Positions 17,201 to 25,775 are shown, numbered from the stretch's first letter. The stretch: 41,072 nt of DNA from Candidatus Peregrinibacteria bacterium CG2_30_44_17 (GCA_001873565.1 MNZJ01000023.1:1-41072); one strand, 5' to 3'. Numbers and translations are program-made. Notes: generated from the letters alone by a model not told the origin.

Positions 17201-19661
17201 TAGTGAACGCATCATAATCGACATAGTCATAAGTGTAGCTATATTTAGTCTTGGAAACTTTGTCGATGTAGTCGTAATAAGTGCCAGATTCCTTTTTGTC
17301 CGCAACATACTCCTTGATATCAACGTCTATCTGAGTGTTGGGGGCTGGAGATCCGTATATTTCGTCTGTAGATACGCTCATGTATCCATCGTAAGACCTG
17401 ACTTTGTCTATATCGACATTCATAGTTTGGAGGTGCAAGGATTCATGATCGGCAGACACTTCCGGAGCGCCTACGGTAGAAGCTATAATCTTGATTTTCG
17501 CTTCACCGGATATGTCAGCTTCTTCCTCGTATTGAGGGTAAACATTGACGTACTGAGATTCAAAAAACGGACAATAGGTCTGTGAGCAATTATTAGACTT
17601 TGCAATATACTCAAGAGCAAGGTTCCCTTGGTCGTTAGTCGCAACGTATTCATCGTCCCCAACAGGTGGAGCATACTTGACGGCCAAATTCGAGACCGGC
17701 GTGCCTTCGAAGAAAGTCGAATTAATATCTATGGAGACAGTGTCGCCGGGGAATACATAAGTTTCGTCGGTTTCAATACTAAGATCGTATGCAGGCTTTA
17801 CAAAGTACTCAACCGAGAACTGCGCGCTGTCTACAAAATTCTCTCCATCAAAAAGGTAGATTGCATAATCGCCGGAAGGATATTTCTCAAGGTCGACGTA
17901 GCTTTCGAAAGGCTCAGCGGAAGAGACAGAGAGAGACTCCTCAAGGTAAACAGTGCCATATTTTTCGATATATTCCATGTCAGAAGACCATGCATAATCA
18001 GAAACGATTAGCGTCAAATCTCCCTTGATAGCACTATCACGCCCCTCGACATAACCCCAGAAATAGACTCTGTCTGTAGGATGATAAGTCGTCCTTTCGG
18101 TAGTCAAAAAACTCCAATAATCAGACGCACCAATGCTGTCCTCGGAGGCATAATCAAAAGCATAATAAGTCTCGTAAGAACCATAAGTGACTCTGATAAA
18201 ATCATATTCGTCATTGTTGACCTCGGGCAGATCAAACTCGGCAGTGCCATCGGCATCGGTTGTGTATGAGTAAGACGTACCAACAAGCTCAACGTTTGCA
18301 CCGGATATAGGCTGACCTGTGGATACGTCATTGATCCACACCAGCCCAGAATCTTGCCCTGCGAAAACATACGCGGACATATCGCTAACTTGTACAAAAG
18401 CTTGATCTTTGGTATCGCCTTTTGAGACTTCCACTAAGTAATATCCCGGATCAAGAGTCTCCGGCAAAACCAGTAGATTAGAGGAGTAATAGCCATCGAC
18501 AATAGCCGTATCGGAAGACTCTAGGACAGTGGAAAGTCCATCCGTAGAGAGGGAATAGTATTTAGACGCATATCTGGCCCAGCTTGGAATATTGGCATCC
18601 TTAAGCTCAATATTACCCATGTAATCTTCGCCACTTGAATACTGGTACACGGTAACGTCAATAACTTCAGCCTCGTCCTCGTCCCATCCATAATAAGACA
18701 TCGTGAATGATGGAATGGCGCTTGTAGAGAATTCATACAGATCCCTATAAAATCCAAGATTCCCGCTGTCTCCGCTGTCTCCGCTAGTTTCGAACTGAAA
18801 GATATAGTCCTCGGCAAGGACTTTGTCAGATCCGGACAAAGGTAGCCCCGATAAAATAGTAACTGTATATATAGTGCCATCGGACATACCGTCTGGTACA
18901 AAAATCCCTGTCTTGCCCTGTACCTCGAATTGCCCATCGGTATACGGATCTATGTCGAAATAAGTCTCGAAGTCATCACTTGTAACTCCGTAAGAATTGA
19001 ACTCAACTTCAATGCCTGTATCAATGGAGACAGCCGCGGACTCATCGGCCGGGTAGCTGCCACGAATAGCAAAATCATCAGATATTTGATAAGCCCATGA
19101 GTACTCCATCGGATATGGGCTCTCCGGGATCAGCGTAGCATCTAGAGATACTTGATAGACCTCACCTTCTTCCAAATCAGCAGCAGGCATAATAAGTACA
19201 CTGGTGTCGGACTCTTGGTAGACCTCTATATCAAAATCAGGACTGATAGAGATAGCGGAAGTTGCAGCATCTGCATCAATAGGCCCTTTGCTTTCAAGCA
19301 AAAAGCCACTATCACTATCAACACCATCGGGGCCTTCACTAATAGCAGTCAAAACATAGTAATCTTTTGCGGCGGCGACATCTACGAGCCTCAAATTAGA
19401 GTCAAACAAGACTCCTCCCGGAGACACGGAATAAAACAGGACAGCTACGAGCAGAGCACCGGCAACCGCTGGTGCAAAAGCAATCTTCAAAAATCTCGGG
19501 ATATGCCATTTAGTCGCAGGTTTTTGCGAAGCTACAGGTACTGCATTTATCTCGTTAGCCTTGCGTAGCAATGTATTCCTAAGATCGTTTTTAAAGCCCG
19601 CCACAGAGCGATTTTTCAGGATTTTTGATAATTTTTTCATGTTGTCGTCGATATTGTTCAT
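14286..19661 (-). CDS. Membrane-anchored alpha-2-macroglobulin-like protein with inserted Hint/bacterial-intein-like domain
   Basis: 1791 aa; N-terminal TM (FLKIAFAPAVAGALLVAVLFYSV), MG-domain signatures (TDRVYFWGYVEGRD, YVFPGDTVSIDI, SPGDMATLSFSVTDAATGKPASGALNVFMVDEAYYAL), A2M domain signature (KDTALFDVIDLGANGVGSVTFELPDNITSWRIVATAIS...KPVFVVPVI). Hint-like segment between them. Confidence 0.87.
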   Translation of the reverse strand: MNNIDDNMKKLSKILKNRSVAGFKNDLRNTLLRKANEINAVPVASQKPATKWHIPRFLKIAFAPAVAGALLVAVLFYSVSPGGVLFDSNLRLVDVAAAKDYYVLTAISEGPDGVDSDSGFLLESKGPIDADAATSAISISPDFDIEVYQESDTSVLIMPAADLEEGEVYQVSLDATLIPESPYPMEYSWAYQISDDFAIRGSYPADESAAVSIDTGIEVEFNSYGVTSDDFETYFDIDPYTDGQFEVQGKTGIFVPDGMSDGTIYTVTILSGLPLSGSDKVLAEDYIFQFETSGDSGDSGNLGFYRDLYEFSTSAIPSFTMSYYGWDEDEAEVIDVTVYQYSSGEDYMGNIELKDANIPSWARYASKYYSLSTDGLSTVLESSDTAIVDGYYSSNLLVLPETLDPGYYLVEVSKGDTKDQAFVQVSDMSAYVFAGQDSGLVWINDVSTGQPISGANVELVGTSYSYTTDADGTAEFDLPEVNNDEYDFIRVTYGSYETYYAFDYASEDSIGASDYWSFLTTERTTYHPTDRVYFWGYVEGRDSAIKGDLTLIVSDYAWSSDMEYIEKYGTVYLEESLSVSSAEPFESYVDLEKYPSGDYAIYLFDGENFVDSAQFSVEYFVKPAYDLSIETDETYVFPGDTVSIDINSTFFEGTPVSNLAVKYAPPVGDDEYVATNDQGNLALEYIAKSNNCSQTYCPFFESQYVNVYPQYEEEADISGEAKIKIIASTVGAPEVSADHESLHLQTMNVDIDKVRSYDGYMSVSTDEIYGSPAPNTQIDVDIKEYVADKKESGTYYDYIDKVSKTKYSYTYDYVDYDAFTIYSDENGEADRELTLNADSSYVVYYTVIDQYGNYYESSKWIYAGSADSMYYADFNYVEFDNMDEDSFSVGDSVDMDLAYSVPDTFDEENFSFLFLELQRGLRDYEVTSSPSYSVKFDEDMIPGITYKAIMFDGQYYLSTYPEQIYYDYEGNEKLDIEIDADAGEYSPGDMATLSFSVTDAATGKPASGALNVFMVDEAYYALYSDEISDPLSDLYAPLDPGSRYGYASHVYPAYDGGGKGGCFVAGTQIMMADGSMKNIEDIESGDTILTRRSEFDDELVTGEVAGTYEHYVSEYILINNMLGVTGEHVMLINGQWKLASDMTIGDVLVDADGHDVLVETIQYIDEPVYVYNFEVKDYHTYFANGIYVHNDKGSVRSDLKDTALFDVIDLGANGVGSVTFELPDNITSWRIVATAISDDRKAGFGTSNLDVSKPVFVVPVINDEYLTADTPTISVRAYGDYLSAGMQLSVGLESGSLGLSEEKSATAYEAAYFDLGTLTEGEHNITSYAEVDDEGDALMTTVTVLDSHLIAEQTWKGLLSETPGMQYGSSGRTEMSFMNYEVGVFYNELVSAATSSGDRADEVAAKAAAIKLLNDYFGEDFSPYEFDNFLYQDADGGIGLFPNDSTRLELSAKLASLDSGLWDTVGLNNYFHSILEGDDYTLLEKIQAIYGLAAVDDKMLIDLDYLTSSYELSDEEKIYSALAYMEIGSKAKAIDLYLSVNDEDSYPPLMAVLAAQIGSTDHYDFFSNIPDDVYDLSVVEKVMYAKALLYYGVDTEVSFKLNRELITLKNAEIHTESMLASEVANAEFSEVSGDIMVITKFYETMDIEIADTDSAISVSRFYTVVDGTKGSQTTAFSPGDLVEVHITVDVPTSMSGAYRVTDYLPSGLKITSQATNGKYYDDDIRTPYNIDGQSASFYVYKNDYEVETISFSYYARVINPGQFVSEPAVLQSMSDPSIINFSGGFSSITIE
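16092..16478 (-). other. Hint / BIL (bacterial intein-like) domain, 129 aa, inside the macroglobulin-like CDS
   Basis: Starts CFVAGTQIMMADGSMKNIEDIESGDTIL (block A), GVTGEHVMLINGQWKLASDMTIGD (block B TxxH), ends VYVYNFEVKDYHTYFANGIYVHN followed by D; flanked by GGGKGG upstream. Confidence 0.9.
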
Positions 19662-19675
19662 AATGATTTAAAAGG

Positions 19676-20230
19676 TTAAAAATTGCATGTTTTCGCCAGT
19701 TTCGCAGTCGCGCGATTTAATTTCGCCCCAACGTTGGAAACAGTGATCCCAAGTACATCGGCTATCTCTTGATAGGACAACTCTTCGAAATACTTGAGTG
19801 ACAAGATGTCCTGGTCATCTTCTTCCATTTGCCTCATCGCACTATTCAGAACTTTGAGTTTCTCCAGATGGTCTATTTCATTTTCAGAGCCTTTGAGGCC
19901 TGCATCCGCAGGTTCAAAACCGGATTCTGTCTCATGCCAGTTTTTGATGGACACATCCTGCTCCTTCTTGGATTTGCGGAAATACAAATTCATCTCATTG
20001 ATAGAGATACGATAGAGCCACGCGGAGAAAGGTTTGCCCATGTATTCGTAAGTGTCGATTTTTTCCAGGGCGATCAGGAAAGTTTGAGAGGTCAAATCCT
20101 CTGCTAGCTGCACATCCGAGACGCGAGTCAGCATGTATTTGTAGATCTGATCGAAGTACTTATCGTACAGATTTACAAACTGCGTCTTGTCACGTTTGGC
20201 GGCAGCAACTAATTGCTGGTCCGATTCCAT
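19676..20230 (-). CDS. ECF-type RNA polymerase sigma factor
   Basis: FVNLYDKYFDQIYKYMLTRVSDVQLAEDLTSQTFLIALEKI (region 2) and LSLKYFEELSYQEIADVLGITVSNVGAKLNRATAKL (region 4). Confidence 0.93.
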   Translation of the reverse strand: MESDQQLVAAAKRDKTQFVNLYDKYFDQIYKYMLTRVSDVQLAEDLTSQTFLIALEKIDTYEYMGKPFSAWLYRISINEMNLYFRKSKKEQDVSIKNWHETESGFEPADAGLKGSENEIDHLEKLKVLNSAMRQMEEDDQDILSLKYFEELSYQEIADVLGITVSNVGAKLNRATAKLAKTCNF

Positions 20231-20368
20231 ATTTATAAGTTATTTATAATTTATCCATCAACTAAATCCTAAATCCTAAGTCCTATCATATAATGCTGCT
20301 TTTGGGATTTATTACAACTTTTATGACTTTTCGTATAGAATGATGTGCGTAAATTTAACAACTGATCA

Positions 20369-21853
20369 ATGGATAACTTGATGCAAGCTCTTAAGGGGGA
20401 GGCAAATTTGGCTGTAAAGCCACGCCCTTACTTCAATCATTCGGTGTCATTCAAAGGGGTGCACGACAGAAAAGCGCGAACGGAGATGATGGAGAAGGTA
20501 GGACTCAATGTGTTTTTCTTCCCTGCGGACATGATAACGGGATGCGATTTCTTGTCAGACTCTGGAACGACGACAATGACAGACGAGCAGTGGGCGGCAC
20601 TGCACATGGGAGATGAATCTTACGGTTCAAACAAAGGATACTTCATGCTGAGAGATGCGGTTAACGACACTTTCGGACAAGGATTTTGGAACGAGCCTAC
20701 GGCCAATAGACCGAATGCTTTTCTGTTTCATCAAGGGCGTGCTGCGGAAGACGCTCTTTTTTCTGTCTTGGGCGCGCTTGGCGAAGGGCAGATAATTCCA
20801 AGCAATGGGCACTTTGATACGACAGAAGCGAATATAGAAGCCAACAAGATCGAGGCCGTAAATCTTTTCTCTTCGGAGCTGAAAGACCCAAATTCAACTT
20901 CCAAGTTCAAAGGGAACATAGACACGAATAGACTGAAGACTCTTCTCGCAGAGTCGGCAGACAAGATCCCCGTGGTCTACATCACAATAACAAACAACAC
21001 AGGTGGAGGTCAGCCCGTATCAATGGCCAATATCAAGGAAGCTTCCGAGATAGCTAATGCAGCAGGCAAGCCACTATTTTTGGACTCATGTCGTTTCGCG
21101 GAGAACGCATGGTTCATCCAAAAAAACGAAGAAGGCTACGCTCAAAAATCGATCAAAGAGATAGTGCGCGAAATGTTTTCATACGCCGATGGATTTACAA
21201 TAAGTTTCAAAAAAGACGGACTCTCCAACATGGGCGGAGGTTTGTTCCTTAGAGATGGAGGCAAGTTCATGCAGAGTTATCCGCAAATCCCCGACATGTT
21301 AACGAATTTGCAGATTTTGCAAGAAGGACACCCCACATACGGAGGCATGTCCGGCAGAGATATTATGACTTTGGTTGTTGGCCTAAAAACAATCACAAGG
21401 CAGGAATACTTGGATGCTCGAGTACAGCAAGTTATAGACTTCGGACAAGCGATGGTCGATGCGGGAATACCGGTGCTCACGCCATTTGGAGGACACGCCG
21501 TATACCTTGACGTGAACAGATTCTTCGAAGGAACGAATATGCAGCCCGGCGACTTTGGAGGAATATCATTCACTGCAATACTACTCGCTGCTTACGGGCA
21601 TCGTGCCTGTGAACTTGGGTATTTCGCATTCGGCTCTTACAACGGGGAGACAAACGAGGAAAAATTCCCGGAAGTGAATTTTGTCAGGTTCGCAGTACCT
21701 CGCTTAAGATATGAAAAGACAGACCTGGACTCGGTAGTCGAAGCTGTCAAAGAGATATACGAAAATCGCGATAAAATCCCACCGACAGACGTCATATACG
21801 GCAAAGAGTTGCCACTAAGACATTTCAAGGCGAGATTCGAATTCAAGAACTAG
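20369..21853 (+). CDS. Tryptophanase / tyrosine phenol-lyase-like beta-eliminating lyase
   Basis: DFLSDSGTTTMTDEQWAALHMGDESYGSNKGYFMLRDAV; ITNNTGGGQPVSMANIKEASEIA; LFLDSCRFAENAWFI; ADGFTISFKKDGLSNMGG (PLP Lys). Substrate not determinable by eye. Confidence 0.9.
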   Translation: MDNLMQALKGEANLAVKPRPYFNHSVSFKGVHDRKARTEMMEKVGLNVFFFPADMITGCDFLSDSGTTTMTDEQWAALHMGDESYGSNKGYFMLRDAVNDTFGQGFWNEPTANRPNAFLFHQGRAAEDALFSVLGALGEGQIIPSNGHFDTTEANIEANKIEAVNLFSSELKDPNSTSKFKGNIDTNRLKTLLAESADKIPVVYITITNNTGGGQPVSMANIKEASEIANAAGKPLFLDSCRFAENAWFIQKNEEGYAQKSIKEIVREMFSYADGFTISFKKDGLSNMGGGLFLRDGGKFMQSYPQIPDMLTNLQILQEGHPTYGGMSGRDIMTLVVGLKTITRQEYLDARVQQVIDFGQAMVDAGIPVLTPFGGHAVYLDVNRFFEGTNMQPGDFGGISFTAILLAAYGHRACELGYFAFGSYNGETNEEKFPEVNFVRFAVPRLRYEKTDLDSVVEAVKEIYENRDKIPPTDVIYGKELPLRHFKARFEFKN

Positions 21854-22051
21854 CTATTTGGCGGTAGTGGTAAAATGAGCCATGCCAAATGCAAAAGCAA
21901 AGCAAAGTGCGTACGCAACAGCGAAGCTTATCCAGTGGTATTTTGGAAACTGCGAATTAAACCAAATCAGGAGGACACTAAATAAGATAGCAGCGATTGC
22001 TCCGTAAATTCCTCCAACAAGGAACTCTCTGGCGGAGTTTTTGTCGTTCAT
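21854..22051 (-). CDS. Small membrane protein
   Basis: 65 aa, two predicted TM segments; starts just after the 45-aa membrane ORF. Confidence 0.5.
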   Translation of the reverse strand: MNDKNSAREFLVGGIYGAIAAILFSVLLIWFNSQFPKYHWISFAVAYALCFAFAFGMAHFTTTAK

Positions 22052-22056
22052 CGTGA

Positions 22057-22194
22057 TTATAGCACGTATGAAACGGCGAAAACTATAGGGATTCCACCCA
22101 AGGCACCGGCCAATCTAGGCCCGACAAATTGCGTAACCAAAAGGATAATAGCTGTGATTATGGCGGCGGCGAGACTTTTTAGGATGATGACCAT
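22057..22194 (-). CDS. Very small membrane protein (45 aa), not in ORF track
   Basis: ATG at 22194-22192: MVIILKSLAAAIITAIILLVTQFVGPRLAGALGGIPIVFAVSYVL*, stop 6 bp before the next minus-strand start. Confidence 0.5.
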   Translation of the reverse strand: MVIILKSLAAAIITAIILLVTQFVGPRLAGALGGIPIVFAVSYVL

Positions 22195-22277
22195 GATGCT
22201 TTATACAGGGTTTATGCTACATGATTATAACACAGCTAAATCCGACCCTATAAATATAGAATAGGGCCGAATCTAGC

Positions 22278-22369
22278 TGGCGGAGAGGGGGGGATTCGAA
22301 CCCCCGCGGCGGTAAAACCACCCTACAGGTTTAGCAAACCCGCCCCTTCAGCCACTTGGGTACCTCTCC
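22278..22369 (-). tRNA. tRNA-Ser (anticodon GCT), CCA encoded
   Basis: GGAGAGGTACCCAAGTGGCTGAAGGGGCGGGTTTGCTAAACCTGTAGGGTGG...CGGGGGTTCGAATCCCCCCCTCTCCGCCA. Confidence 0.95.
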
Positions 22370-22466
22370 GCGATTGTGGCTTATGCTTCAGTCAGAACGA
22401 AAAATCAAAAAACGCGCACACAATTTTTACCTTTTCTAAAAGGAATAATCAAGGTATTAATGGAAC

Positions 22467-22982
22467 ATGCTTATAGACATCCTCAAACTACTATGGCTAT
22501 TTCTGCCGGCTGGCATAGCGAATATGAGCCCGGTGCTATTTAAAAAAGTACCGCTTCTCAACTATCCGATAGACGGTGGCAAGAAATTCCGTGGCGAGAG
22601 GATATTCGGAGAGCATAAGACATGGAGAGGCCTGATAGCCGGAATATTAATGGCAACGCTTGTCGTATATTTGCAAAAAATATCAGGACTAATCGACTAC
22701 TCGGGAATAAACCCGTTGGTACTCGGTCCCCTTCTCGGAGCAGGCGCCTTGATTGGGGATGCGGTAGAGAGTTTTTTTAAGCGTCAGCACAAAATCAAAC
22801 CAGGTCACTCATGGGTTCCTTTTGACCAAACCGATTGGATAATCGGAGCAGTAGTATTCGCGGAAATATATGTAAAGATAGGACTCGTTGATGCGATAAT
22901 CGTAATAGTAATCTCAGGGCTGCTTCATCCACTTGCGAACTTACTCAGCTTCGCGCTCAAATTCCAAAAAGTGAAGCTTTAG
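22467..22982 (+). CDS. CDP-archaeol synthase (CarS/DUF46)-like integral membrane protein
   Basis: FLPAGIANMSPVLFKK, PIDGGKKFRGERIFGEHKTWRGLIAG, GALIGDAVESFFKRQHKIKPGHSWVPFDQTDWIIGA: PF01864-type motifs. Confidence 0.82.
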   Translation: MLIDILKLLWLFLPAGIANMSPVLFKKVPLLNYPIDGGKKFRGERIFGEHKTWRGLIAGILMATLVVYLQKISGLIDYSGINPLVLGPLLGAGALIGDAVESFFKRQHKIKPGHSWVPFDQTDWIIGAVVFAEIYVKIGLVDAIIVIVISGLLHPLANLLSFALKFQKVKL

Positions 22983-23657
22983 CTTCTCTGCGACAGGCCC
23001 AACTTGGTTGCCTCCTATGACGTGTCCATCAATTTGCGTAATCGGCACTACGCCGGTGGTGGTTTTTGTTATAAAAACCTCATCCGCATCATAGAGATCC
23101 TCTGGAGTCACCTCGGCAAAAGAGACAGGCACAAGGTCTATGACCACTTGTCTGGTCACGCCTCTAAGGATCTGTCTATCCGTGGTGAAAATAGTCCCAT
23201 CTTTCACCCAAAATAGGTTTGAGTAAGCACCCTCGCGTACATATCCGCGATCATCCACAAGCAGCGCCTCGTAATGTCCGAGCCTCGTGGCTTCGTCATG
23301 AGCATCTGTGGACTTGTCGTAAGGGAAAGCCTTTGCTTCGGGGTGATCTCGCATAACTTCCATACAAGTCGCCGAAACGCCACAGAAGACATCATTATCG
23401 ATTTTCAGAGGATAGATCTCGACGATGACATCATCAGTAGTAGCAACAACTCTTATTCTGACTGGGAAAGTGCCATCATATTGCGAAACTTCGCTCTCAA
23501 TTTGGCTACGGATATCTGCAAGGCTTTTGGGTAGTTCCATGTAGACAATCTCGGCAGATCGAGATAGTCTTTCTAAGTGCTCGTCCAGCTTAAAAATGTC
23601 GTGCCCATAAGTACGCATCGTCTCAAAAACTCCAAATTCAGGTCTGAATGGCTTCAT
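22941..23657 (-). CDS. pabC: Class IV aminotransferase fold enzyme, probably aminodeoxychorismate lyase
   Basis: FETMRTYGHDIFKLDEHLERLSRSAEIV; EALLVDDRGYVREGAYSNLFWVKDGTIFTTDRQILRGVTRQVVIDL; DEVFITKTTTGVVPITQIDG. Function from context with pabA/pabB. Confidence 0.75.
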   Translation of the reverse strand: MKPFRPEFGVFETMRTYGHDIFKLDEHLERLSRSAEIVYMELPKSLADIRSQIESEVSQYDGTFPVRIRVVATTDDVIVEIYPLKIDNDVFCGVSATCMEVMRDHPEAKAFPYDKSTDAHDEATRLGHYEALLVDDRGYVREGAYSNLFWVKDGTIFTTDRQILRGVTRQVVIDLVPVSFAEVTPEDLYDADEVFITKTTTGVVPITQIDGHVIGGNQVGPVAEKLKLHFLEFEREAE

Positions 23658-23659
23658 CT

Positions 23660-24901
23660 CTATAAGTTTAAAAAAGATTTAGCTTTGTCGAGAGTCTCTT
23701 GATACTCGGCATCATTCTCTGAGTCGGCAACTATGCCACCACCAACATTCAAGTACAGTTTTCCGCCTTTTGCAATCAGTGTCCTGATAACGATGCTTGT
23801 GTCCATATTGCCACAATTGCTCAGGTATCCGATAGCTCCGGTATAAGGTCCGCGACAAACAGGCTCAAGCTCGTCAATTATCTCCATGCTCCGCTTTTTT
23901 GGGCAGCCTGTGATCGATCCACCAGGAATACACGCCTTAAGCAAATCAACGGCATCAAGGTCATCGCGCAAAACGCCTTCAACAAGAGAGTAAGTGTGCC
24001 AGACGGTAGGGCAAGCCTGAATAGCACGATGCGAAACAACTTGGACGCTGCCTATTTTGCAGACTTGTCCAATATCATTACGTAGAAGATCGGTTATCAT
24101 TGAGAGCTCCGCCGCCTCTTTCTCGCTCTCCATAAGATCCTGTTTCAGCATCTCGTCTTGAGGCGGCGTTTGTCCACGTGGACGTGTACCCTTGGTTGGA
24201 CATGTCTGGACAATGTCGCCATTAAGCTTGAGAAATCTCTCGGGTGAAGCACTCAAAATATGGAAGCCCTCGCCTTCTAAGTACGCGCTGAACGGGGCTG
24301 GATTGACTCCGCAAATTTTCGCAAAAAGCGCACGATAATCGCCGTCAAAATCCGCCACCAGGCGGTGCGTCAAATTAACCTGATAAATGTCACCATCCAA
24401 AATATACTCTTTGATTCTTGCAAAAGCTGCATCGTAATCATCTTCACTCATTTCAGGTTTGAACTCGAGTCCGAAAGGCTCTCTTCTACAGGCCAAATCT
24501 CGACTCCAAACCGCCTCGACTTCATCAGGAACGCTTGTAAAAAGCGTCCTCTCCTCATTATCAAAACATAAAAATTTCTCATAGTAGTTCGCGGAAATCA
24601 GCGGCATGCCAAGATCGTCCGTAGCCGTCTTTTTAATCTCAAAAAGATCATATCCAAGGTCGTAAGAAAAATAGCCGACTTCTCCACCGCAAAACGGAAT
24701 GCCGCAGCTCTCGGTACGCTTACGCCTTCTCAAATCGTCAAAACTCTCAGCATGCCCAGACGAATCCCACGCAATAATAGACCAACGTTCTCCCTCCGTA
24801 TTGCGCCCCGTATGCAGGAAACTAACTCCTGTTTCATCATTCATTTTGAGGAAAAAAAACACAGGGTCGAAATCACGAATTTTAAGCTCAGTAATTTGCA
24901 T
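23660..24901 (-). CDS. pabB: Aminodeoxychorismate synthase component I (chorismate-binding)
   Basis: ILDGDIYQVNLTHRL, FHILSASPERFLKLNGDIVQTCPTKGTRPRG (Lys in the PIKGT-like motif as in PabB), KEAAELSMITDLLRNDIGQVC, PGGSITGCPKKRSMEIIDELEPVCRGPYTGAIGY. Confidence 0.9.
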   Translation of the reverse strand: MQITELKIRDFDPVFFFLKMNDETGVSFLHTGRNTEGERWSIIAWDSSGHAESFDDLRRRKRTESCGIPFCGGEVGYFSYDLGYDLFEIKKTATDDLGMPLISANYYEKFLCFDNEERTLFTSVPDEVEAVWSRDLACRREPFGLEFKPEMSEDDYDAAFARIKEYILDGDIYQVNLTHRLVADFDGDYRALFAKICGVNPAPFSAYLEGEGFHILSASPERFLKLNGDIVQTCPTKGTRPRGQTPPQDEMLKQDLMESEKEAAELSMITDLLRNDIGQVCKIGSVQVVSHRAIQACPTVWHTYSLVEGVLRDDLDAVDLLKACIPGGSITGCPKKRSMEIIDELEPVCRGPYTGAIGYLSNCGNMDTSIVIRTLIAKGGKLYLNVGGGIVADSENDAEYQETLDKAKSFLNL

Positions 24902-25448
24902 GCAAAAAATTAGTAATAATAATGTCTCCGCCTTCGGTAAGGAACGACTCCGGATGGAATTGCACTCCGAAAACAGGGAGCTGCTCGTGCCGTATTCCCA
25001 TTATCACGTTGTCGGGTGTCCAGGCGGTCAGCTCAAAACCTTTTGGCACGTGGTCAATAACAAGGGAATGATAACGGGCGACCGTTAGTGGATTATTGGA
25101 GTTGCGAAAAATACCATCGCCATTATGAATAACATCAGTGGTTTTGCCGTGCATTACTTGTGGTGCTCTAACGGTTTTTGCTCCAAAGACTTCGCCTATA
25201 CATTGATGACCTAAGCATACACCCAGTATTGGTTTTTTGTCATAAAACTCACGAATGCAGTCGCAAGATATTCCTGCGGAAGACGGATCTTTTGGCCCGG
25301 GAGAGATCACGATTGCATCATATGGGCGAACATCATCGAGGGAAATCTCATCATGCTTCTTCACGTCTACATCGCCGCCAAGTCTTTCGATCTGCTGGTA
25401 TAGATTGAAAGTAAAAGAGTCGTAATTATCGATTAGCAAAACGTTCAT
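24888..25448 (-). CDS. pabA: Glutamine amidotransferase of ADC/anthranilate synthase
   Basis: MNVLLIDNYDSFTFNLYQQIERLGGDV; VISPGPKDPSSAG; ILGVCLGHQCIGEVFGA; VFGVQFHPESFLTEGG. ORF track start 25526 is probably too long; MNVLLIDNYDSF start preferred. Confidence 0.92.
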   Translation of the reverse strand: MNVLLIDNYDSFTFNLYQQIERLGGDVDVKKHDEISLDDVRPYDAIVISPGPKDPSSAGISCDCIREFYDKKPILGVCLGHQCIGEVFGAKTVRAPQVMHGKTTDVIHNGDGIFRNSNNPLTVARYHSLVIDHVPKGFELTAWTPDNVIMGIRHEQLPVFGVQFHPESFLTEGGDIIITNFLHANY

Positions 25449-25511
25449 AACGCAGTATTTATCGTGTACAATAGGCGCCGGAAAGGGATTATAATCTAAA
25501 TCCGCGAAGAT

Positions 25512-25775
25512 ATGGAGGATTTTCAAAAAGAAATCGAAAAACTAAAAGCGCGCAATCGAGAAGTCGAAGTAAATAAAGCGTGGGAAACAAGTATCACTCG
25601 AAGGACGATTTTATCTCTTCTTACATATATTGCAATCGGCGCGTATTTACAGGCAATTCAAATTCCAAATCCATGGCTCAGTGCAATCGTACCTGCGATC
25701 GCATTCATGATTTCCACTCTGGCACTCCCTTATATCAAAGCAATCTGGCTAAAAATTCACAAGCATGAAAATTAA
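25512..25775 (+). CDS. Small coiled-coil plus membrane protein
   Basis: 87 aa; charged N-terminus then two TM segments. Confidence 0.6.
   Translation: MEDFQKEIEKLKARNREVEVNKAWETSITRRTILSLLTYIAIGAYLQAIQIPNPWLSAIVPAIAFMISTLALPYIKAIWLKIHKHEN

Noticed and set aside
14607-19568. Numerous plus-strand ORFs (e.g. 14607-15056, 15801-16244, 16908-17585, 17628-18011, 19152-19568)
   Set aside because: Antisense to the 1791-aa macroglobulin-like gene; no recognisable domains, low-quality composition.
22278-22369. Looked for the tRNA-linked repeat units next to tRNA-Ser(GCT)
   Set aside because: Only an ordinary hairpin (ATTCGGCCCTATTC...TATAGGGTCGGAT on the minus strand) lies downstream; no unit core or duplicated 3' end seen.
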